Positions 56,887 through 64,000 of a stretch of DNA of 64,000 nt are shown here, piece by piece. Each line of letters starts with the position of its first letter. Position 1 is the first letter of the stretch. The position numbers and the translations under genes were made by a program. This stretch comes from Nannobrachium achirus (Eukaryota; Chordata; Actinopteri; Myctophiformes; Myctophidae): the NCBI GenBank assembly GCA_963921795.1, contig OY997643.1, positions 9,021,033 to 9,085,032 of the forward strand, written 5' to 3'. The notes under the pieces were generated by a model, which did no database searches, had not been told where the DNA came from, and saw nothing but the letters and a program-made list of their open reading frames with translations.

Positions 56887-57965
56887 AGTGGCCAAGGCCA
56901 CGAGTGGCAAATGGCCACTCATTGGTATTGGACTTCATCATTACTATTATTATTAGTGGCCAAGGCCACGAAGTGGCAAATGGCCACTCATTGATATTGG
57001 ACTTCATCATGTTTTTCTTCCGCCACTTTTTCTCTAGCGGCTAGACCGTGCAGTCGCTTTTTACGAAACTCGGCAGTATGGCAGAGGACTATGCCAAACG
57101 GCTAAAACGCGAAGCTCGCAACAATCGGCCGAAGGGTGGCGCTGTAGGAAGCCTTCGAAAGTGCAAACTTTGAACTGGTGTAGCTCATGCCCTGTTTCAG
57201 GTACAGCAATGAAACCTGTATACACTTATGCGTCTCCTCATGCCGAACAACTTTTACGCTCTGACTTTTGACCTCTGACCTTTACTTCTCCCACAATTTT
57301 GAATTATATGAAAAACAGTCAAAATGTATCTCCTCCTGGGATTTTCGCGTAATGTGCGCGAAACTTTTTTTACATGAACTTTTGACCAATACGGTCTGAA
57401 AACTTAGGCGGATTTTCTTTAAAGCGAAACATTATTTTTTAATAATTCACTCAATGTTGCAGTTATATGCAAATTATTCTTCTGCCTCTAAATCATACAT
57501 GCAAAGTGACACGTTCATGGCATTTAGCAAATATGTAGAGGATTAGTCCAAATATCACTGAAAGCAATCTTACTCCAATTGGCCAAAGGGGGGCGCTATA
57601 CGAAGCGTTTGAAAACTCAAACTTTAAAGGGGCATAAGTCATGCCTCGTTTCGTTTGAAGACATGCAACTTGCTTACACGCGTGCCTTGACTCAAGCTGA
57701 AGACATCTGTGTCTTTGTTAAGTAAGCTCCGCCCTTCGATTTTCCGCCTTTTGGAGCAGTTCGTAAAACACTTAAACCCGCTTTTATTCCGGAACTTTCG
57801 CGTCACGTGCACAGAACTTTTTTTACATGAACTTTGGACCAATATCTAAAGATCTGTCAGATCGGATTTTTTAAAAATTCAAACATGCTTTTTTAATAAT
57901 TCATCAATATTGCGGTTTTATGCAAATTATTCTTCTGCTTCTAAAACAAACATTTAAAGTAATAT
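56887..57965 (+). repeat. Array unit 3 head (R1)
   Basis: TAGTGGCCAAGGCCACG, doubled start at 56,887 and 56,956, then R1 blocks. Confidence 0.88.
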
Positions 57966-57974
57966 TTTCTCACT

Positions 57975-58050
57975 GTGCAGAGCTGTGCATAGCTCACCTG
58001 GTAAGGCCTTTGTCTATCATTCCAGAAGTCCCCTGTTCAAGCCTTACCTC
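57975..58050 (+). repeat. tRNA-like fragment
   Basis: TAGCTCACCTGGTAAGGC and CTGTTCAAGCC resemble A and B boxes. Confidence 0.45.
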
Positions 58051-58139
58051 ATGCATTTAAAATACATTTTACAACATTTTGCCGTGAAAACCCTGGTACT
58101 GCAACTGAACATGGCAACCCGACCAAACATGGCAACCTT

Positions 58140-58797
58140 CTTAAGCAAGGGTATAAATAGTGGTTGAGTTGAGGCCACTCCCCCCCTCTCAGATTGTTTG
58201 GAAGCTGCATGGTGCTGGTGGTTGCTGCTACTCACTGCTACATTATGCAGCAGCTGCAGGTCTGTACACTGTTCATTATTCCAACAACTATTCCAATTTC
58301 TAACAGTTTCATTCATTATACTTACCCATACTATAATTTGGCTTTTAGATTTACCTCACCTGAACATACCTACCTGATCCACTCGATACACTGGCTGTGT
58401 ATGATGGAGGAACAATGTGTCACTTGGTAAGCTGACCATGTGCTCTGAAATGTTATGTTGTTTTTGGTTTTGGTATCTAAATGTTAAACGATTTCTTTTG
58501 GAATGTAATGCTTGTATGTTAGCTGCAACGTTGATTATTGAATTGATGTATTTTGAGTTTAATGCCAATGCCTAGTTGGGGAGATTAATGGAATTATTTT
58601 GTTTCAAGCCTGTAGTGCAGCAGATTATTTGAATTTGTTGTTTTTCTATTCATTTGGCCTTTTTCTTTGATCCAGGCCAGGTTTATTGCCTAGAACTGAA
58701 TCTGAAAGATGGCGAGCCTGCAGAAAGACTGACACAATCCTGTCTGACCTATGGTTATGGGTAGGAAAAAGCAGCCGCAGTGACACTCATTCCTAGT
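58140..58797 (+). ncRNA. Spliced-cassette candidate C
   Basis: TATAAATAG at 58,152, donor CTGCAG|GTCTGT at 58,260, acceptor GCTTTTAG, exon 58,349-58,426, donor TTG|GTAAGC, acceptor-like ATCCAG at 58,671-58,676, and a YY1-like AAAGATGGCGAGC at 58,705. It is the most canonical TATA box of the three. No conserved frame. Confidence 0.45.
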
Positions 58798-59930
58798 TAG
58801 TGGCCAAGGCACGAAGTGCCCGAAGGCCACTCATTGATATTGGACTTCATCACTATTATTATTATTCCGCCACTTTTTCTCTAGCGGCTAGACCGTGCAG
58901 TCGCTTTTTACGAAACTCGGCAGTATGGCAGAGGACTATGCCAAACGGCTAAAACGCGAAGCTCGCAACAATCGGCCAAAGGGTGGCGCTGTAGGAAGCC
59001 TTCAAAAGTGCAAACTTTGAACTGGTGTAGCTCATGCCCTGTTTCAGGTACAGCAATGAAACCTGTATACACTTATGCGTCTCCTCATGCCAAACAACTT
59101 TTACGATCTGACTTTTGACCTCTGACCTTTACTTCTCCCACAATTTTGAATTATATGAAAAACAGTAAAAATTTATCTCCTCCTGGGATTTTCGCGTAAT
59201 GTGCACGAAACTTTTTTTACATGAACTTTGGACCAATACGGTCTGAAAACTTAGGCGGATTCTCTTTAAAGCGAAACATTATTTTTTAATAATTCACTCA
59301 ATGTTGCAGTTTTATGCAAATTATTCTTCTGCCTCTAAATCATACATGCAAAGTGACACGTTCATGGCATTTGGCAAATATGTAGAGGGTTAGTCCAAAT
59401 ATCACTGAAAGCAATCTTACTCCAATTGGCCAAAGGGGGGCGCTATACGAAGCGTTTGAAAACTCAAACTTTAAAGGGGCATAAGTCATGCCTCGTTTCG
59501 TTTGAAGACATGCAACTTGCTTACACGCGTGCCTTGACTCAAGCGGAAGACATCTGTGTCTTTGTTAAGTAAGCTCCGCCCTTAGATTTTCCGCCAATTT
59601 GAGCAGTTTGTAAAACACTTAAACCCGCTTTTATTCCGGAACTTTTGCGTCACGTGCACAGAACTTTTTTTACATGAACTTTGGACCAATATCTAAAGAT
59701 CTGTCAGATCGGATTTTTTAAACATTGAAACATGCTTTTTTAATAATTCAATCAACATTGCAAGTTGTATGCAAATTATTCTTCTGCCTCTAAAACATAC
59801 ATGCAAAGTAAAATTTTCATGATGAACTACTGTAGAGGGTTAGTCCAAACATCGCTGAAACCAATCTTACCCCAATTGGCCAAAGGGGGGCACTATATCA
59901 TTTTGAAAGAAGGCGTCAAGTACATTACAT
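58798..59930 (+). repeat. Array unit 4 head (R1)
   Basis: AGTGGCCAAGGCACGAAG then the R1 blocks through AAAGGGGGGCACTATATC. Confidence 0.88.
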
Positions 59931-59984
59931 GAAACTTTTTTCTTTTTTCTTTTCTTTTTTTTTTAAATGACAGGTCCATTATGT

Positions 59985-60410
59985 GTGGCTGCTGTAGTGT
60001 AGTGGTCAGTGCCTGTGCCTGGTATACGGATGGTTGTCAGTTCAAATCCCACCTCGGGTTGAGTTGATGTTAACATCCTGGATGCCCATGGCATATGTCA
60101 AACTCTTTAATGTTGACACGTCTGATCTAACTCCAGATCACGTTCAATGTTTAAAATGAGCCCCACAACTACTGTAGATTTACATGAAACTTTTTCTTTT
60201 TTCTTTTCTTTTTTTTATAAATGACAGGTCCAAAATGTGTGACTGCCGTAGTGTAGTGGTCAGTGCCTGTGCCTGGTATACGGATGGTTGGCAGTTCAAA
60301 CCCCATGTCGGGTTGAGTTGATGTTAACATCCTGGATGCCCATGGCATGTGCACATGTCAAACTCTTTAATGTTGACACGTCTGATCTAACTCCAGTTCA
60401 TGTTTAAAAT
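59985..60410 (+). repeat. Two tandem tRNA-derived SINEs
   Basis: GTAGTGTAGTGGTCAGTGCC at 60,000 and 60,248, about 250 bp apart, each with a CAGTTCAAA(T/C)CCC B box and a GTTGACACGTCTGATCTAAC tail. Confidence 0.8.
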
Positions 60411-60444
60411 GAGCCCTTCTCTACCGGCTGTTTTTTTCGGTTTT

Positions 60445-60905
60445 GAGTAAAAGAAAATATGATCACTCGAAAATGTCAGAAATACTCAGATTACATTTAC
60501 TCAGATTGATTTCACCCCAAGCCTCCAAAATATAAAAAATAAATCAATAAAATCAAGGCACTCAGCCTACATAGAACTTTTTTTTTAAACAAACATGGTT
60601 AACAGATCCTGTGGCTGCTTAGTGTAGTGGTCAGGGCATATGCCTTTCATGCAGAAGGTCGTTGGATCGAATCCTGCTTGGGGTTTATATAAGCATAATA
60701 CCATGACATTTGGTAGACTTTACAGTTTGGTTCCTTGAACAATGTCTGATATGGAGCCTTCCTATAAATGTCCCCCAACCCCCCTTGATGCGTATTTTAA
60801 TATCCGCCATTACTAAATAATGTATTTTGCATCATAAATCCTGAAACAAGCATTATAATACAAACTGTCATGTCTACACCTATGTTGTGATTTCCAAGGA
60901 TTGCA
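60445..60905 (+). repeat. Segmental duplicate of 55,370-55,805
   Basis: AAAATATGATCACTCGAAAA through ATCATGTACC, including the SINE at 60,605. Confidence 0.8.
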
Positions 60906-60919
60906 ATGATATCATGTAC

Positions 60920-61108
60920 CTATAGGCCTATTATAGTCACCACTAGGCCAAAAAAAACAAACAAAAAACACCTGACCTGCCGGAGACCTGTTCGGAAGAA
61001 CACTGCTTCCAGTTTTTCTTTGATTTGTTCTTTGCTTTCCCTTGATGCTTTTTTGCTTTCCTGCTTTTTCTGCCTTGGCCACTTTATCGCTGCTTGCAGC
61101 TATATTTT
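60920..61108 (+). repeat. Array unit 4 tail (R2, partial)
   Basis: CACTAGGCC through the GCTGCTTGCAGC hairpin. Confidence 0.8.
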
Positions 61109-61189
61109 GATTTGATTTTGAAGTAATGACTTTTAGTTTCTTTATAAAGTAATGATGTTTGAGTGCATTCATTTATTCATTTATTGTTT

Positions 61190-61550
61190 CAAACCATGCA
61201 GGGGAAGCTCGGCCTCACACCTGAAGCCCATCTGACAATCAGCTGACAATCAGTACCAGCTCCCAGATTGCTTCATTGAAGCCAAAGAACGGCAGTGTAA
61301 GTTGGTTCATTATTCTGAACTGTGTGGAACGGGCAGATTGAACACCTCTTCTCTAACTTGTGGCTCAACTGTAATTATTCTGAAGCTCACCTCATTTCTC
61401 TCTCCCTCCCCCACCTAGGCTGGCTGGGTTCCAACACCCCCCAATTGGAATCCATAGTCTGCTCTGCCCCCATGTGAGCGCCTAAAGTTCCAAGTTTTGA
61501 CCCCCAGCCGCCTTCCCCTCAACGTTTTTCAATAAAAACAATTTAAGTTT
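61190..61550 (+). ncRNA. Candidate two-exon 3' end
   Basis: Donor CAGT|GTAAGTTGG at 61,297, acceptor with a long C/T tract (CTCCCTCCCCCACCTAG) at 61,418, a 122-nt intron, and AATAAA at 61,531. No long frame. The poly-A part is shared with 54,388. Confidence 0.35.
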
Positions 61551-62280
61551 AGTTAAGTCTGACTCTGCTAGCCACTTACAGAAAATAATGCTGCCAAATA
61601 TTTTGCAATTGCAAATCCTTTGTGTAAATAAACTGAATTCATACTATTGCATGACTATTTCTTTATCATGTTTCACAAGCATCTGGGTCTACAATGCCAG
61701 GGGTGTAAAAGTAACTGAGTACATTTACTCAAATACTATCCTTAGTATAATTTTGAGGTATTTTATACTTCACTTGTATAGTCTTACTTCTAGGCTACTC
61801 CAGTAAATGCTCATGCGTTGCATTGCATTGTGAGCTTGTAGATCTGGTATTTTCAAAAAATTTCAAGTTGATGCCAATACCTTTGTACTTTTATTCAGTA
61901 TTACTATTTATCTCTATATATTCATGTTATTCCTGGCACCGCCCCTGTTATCCTGTTCATATCCTGAAAGAGGCGGGGGCTGAAAAAGCTGTCCTGAAAA
62001 ACATCATTTGATTTCCTGTTGTCCTTGCATTAAAGTGTCAGTAGTTGGCGTTCTGGGCTCTGAATGTACCTGGGTTGCCATGTCTGCTTATAATAAGCAA
62101 TTTGTGTCTTGTTAAGATTTTTATTTATCCAGCCCCCACCATGCAGTTGTACAGTGAAACCCAAAATTCAAAAATGGCAAAAATAAACTTTGCCAAAAAT
62201 CTAAAAAAAGAACTCGGGAACGGGAACAAAAGGCAAAACTCAAGAAAAAGGCAAAAATAACAAACACTGCACTAGGCTAT
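61510..62280 (+). repeat. Segmental duplicate of 54,350-55,190
   Basis: Contains the CAGGGGTGTAAAAGTAACT hAT end and the GAGCTTGTAGATCTGGTATT motif. Confidence 0.85.
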
Positions 62281-62687
62281 GGGGCCCTTGCAACTCTCAC
62301 TGAGATTTGTTCATCTCGCTCTGCAGCTATAGACAGAAAATCACACAAATCAGTACACAGTATCTCTACAGTGATGTGATCATGACGGATTTGTCCGATA
62401 TCATATCTAACATATAATTTTCCGAATGTCTGTCTGTCTGTCTGAGTGTCTGTCTGTCTGAAACCGCGTTTCTCCTCAGTGGCTGGAGCAATTGATCTGA
62501 AATCGCATCACCATCAGCATATGAACACACCTGACATAACTGTGAAGCCCGTTTGTCACTTTCACAAATCGTATGCTGTATAATTGCATTTTTATGGTGT
62601 ATCTATATCTATTTAGCCTACAGTACCTTTTGTGACCACACATGTTAAGGGAGGGGCGCTGTTGTTCAGGCCATGCACAATCACACA

Positions 62688-62692
<5 letters not shown>

Positions 62693-62728
<36 letters not shown>

Positions 62729-62805
62729 GGGGGGGGGGGGGGGGGGGAGTGTGTGTGTGTGCAGGCGGGCAGGCGGGCGGGGGGGGGGGGGGGGGGGGTG
62801 GTTCT
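62693..62805. repeat. (CA)n, G-run, (TG)n, G-run composite
   Basis: About 17 CA units, then about 19 G, TG repeats, GGCGGGCA units and a second G-run of about 19. Confidence 0.93.
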
Positions 62806-63019
62806 GGCCCTGTTACAGATGTTGTCCAAAATCATGCAGATCGGTACACAGTATCTCTGTAGCCGTTAAATGGAACGGGTATTTCTTACATTGATGCTCC
62901 TACATATTAGCATGCAAGCACCAGTTAAAGTTACTTTCCATCCCTCATATACTGTGTGCACAGTGCACATCCCATAATCCACACACTGCACATCATTTCG
63001 GAGCTCATATCTTTGAACG

Positions 63020-63322
63020 GGTAAGGGCTAGTTCTATCTAATTGGCTAAAATTGAATTCCAAGGTTTGCAGGATTGCTCCTTTTTGAACAAATTGTCTCA
63101 AACGCAGCCTGCTATGTGTGTGAGTTTTGCACACACATTCCCACTAGGCCAAGGAACAGATGCCACCCTTCTCACATTGGCCTGTTATAGAGTCACCAGT
63201 GGGCCAAAAAAAACAACTGACCTGTTCGGAAGAACACTGCTTCTAGTTTATCTTTGATGTCTTCTTTGCTTTCCCTTGATGCTTTTGCCTTGGCCACTTT
63301 ATCGCTGCTTGCAGCTATATTT
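63020..63322 (+). repeat. R2 tail preceding unit 5
   Basis: TCTATCTAATTGGCTAAAATTG through TGCCTTGGCCACTTTATCGC and the GCTGCTTGCAGC hairpin. Confidence 0.82.
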
Positions 63323-64000
63323 AGTGGCCAAGGCCACGAAGTGGCAAAAGGCCACTCATTGATATTGGACTTCAGCACTATTATTATTCCGCCACTTTTG
63401 CTCTAGCGGCTAGACCGTGCAGTCGTTTATTACGAAACTCGGCAGTATGGCAGAGGACTATGCCAAACGGCTAAAACGCGAAGCTCGCAACAATCGGCCA
63501 AAGGGTGGCGCTGTAGGAAGCCTTTGAAAAATGCCAACTTTGAACTGGTGTAGCTCATGCCCTGTTTCAGGTACAGCAATGAAACCTGTATACACTTATG
63601 CGTCTCCTCATGCCGAACAACTTTTACGCTCTGACTTTTGACCTCTGACCTTTACTTCTCCCACAATTTTGAATTATATGAAAAACAGTAAAAATGTATC
63701 TCCTCCTGGGATTTTCGCGTAACGTGCGCGAAACTTTTTTTACATGAACTTTGGACCAATACGGTCTGAAAAGTTAGCCGGATTTTCTTTAAAGCGAAAC
63801 ATTATTTTTTAATAATTCACTCAATGTTGCAGTTTTATGCAAATTATTCTTCTGCCTCTAAATCATACATGCAAAGTGACACGTTCATGGCATTTGGCAA
63901 ATATGTCGAGGGTTAGTCCAAATATCACTGAAAGCAATCTTACTCGAATTGGCCAAAGGGGGGCGCTATACGAAGCGTTTGAAAACTCAAACTTTAAAGG
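63322..64000 (+). repeat. Array unit 5 head (R1), cut by the window end
   Basis: TAGTGGCCAAGGCCACGAAG, CTAGCGGCTAGACCGTGCAG at 63,402, continuing to the end. Confidence 0.88.

Overview
This window is eukaryotic and reads as a teleost fish genome. It has no operons or bacterial-style gene packing. It contains a minus-strand C2H2 zinc-finger (ZNF) gene cluster whose exon phases and linker motifs (for example PPQIKEEQEELL) are typical of fish ZNF families, a DIRS1-like tyrosine-recombinase retrotransposon, hAT, PIF/Harbinger and piggyBac-type DNA transposons, tRNA-derived SINEs, fold-back elements and many micro- and minisatellites. I cannot name the species.

Layout. 1-11,267 is copy 1 of a duplicated unit whose minus-strand head is a ZNF first exon (10,505-10,721) with an ETS/NRF1-type promoter. 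It is broken up by a CAG-ended DNA element (51-1,361), a decayed DIRS1-like element with inverted terminal repeats and an internal complementary region (2,383-8,336), and a fold-back element (9,626-10,233). 11,268-14,040 is intergenic repeat sequence with a SINE. 14,040-17,793 is ZNF gene A on the minus strand, with 13 fingers and three phase-compatible exons. 18,290-21,121 holds ZNF gene B (4 fingers) and fragment C, a finger-less terminal exon fused to a GA microsatellite. The intron above them took two Harbinger-like insertions (21,153-23,810 with a nested piggyBac-like element, and 23,850-25,501). 28,613-31,700 is copy 2 of the duplicated unit, again ending in the ZNF first exon, but without the DIRS, the CAG-ended element or the fold-back, so it preserves their empty sites.

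32,320-35,170 is a four-level nest of DNA transposons. 35,633-38,963 is a hairpin-ended repeat with a 2.4-kb internal satellite that has a 1,024-bp higher-order period. 39,340-42,640 is minisatellite (43-bp units, then GCTAAT/GCTAAC hexamers). At 42,776-43,122 lies a plus-strand terminal exon coding for a CARD domain. From 45,900 to the end there is an array of related units that start AGTGGCCAAGGCC and end in a GCTGCTTGCAGC hairpin. Three of the intervals carry a TATA box and conserved splice-site pairs, and one carries two ZNF143-type promoter motifs.

How it fits together. On the minus strand the ZNF exons are all phase 1 at their boundaries, so exon 1 of copy 2 (31 kb) could splice to the exon at 21.1 kb and then into C or B. 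Gene A lost its own exon 1 at the junction near 18,287 and would start at an internal ATG or use a distant exon 1. The other recognised coding exon is the CARD exon. Most of the remaining sequence is mobile or tandem repeat.
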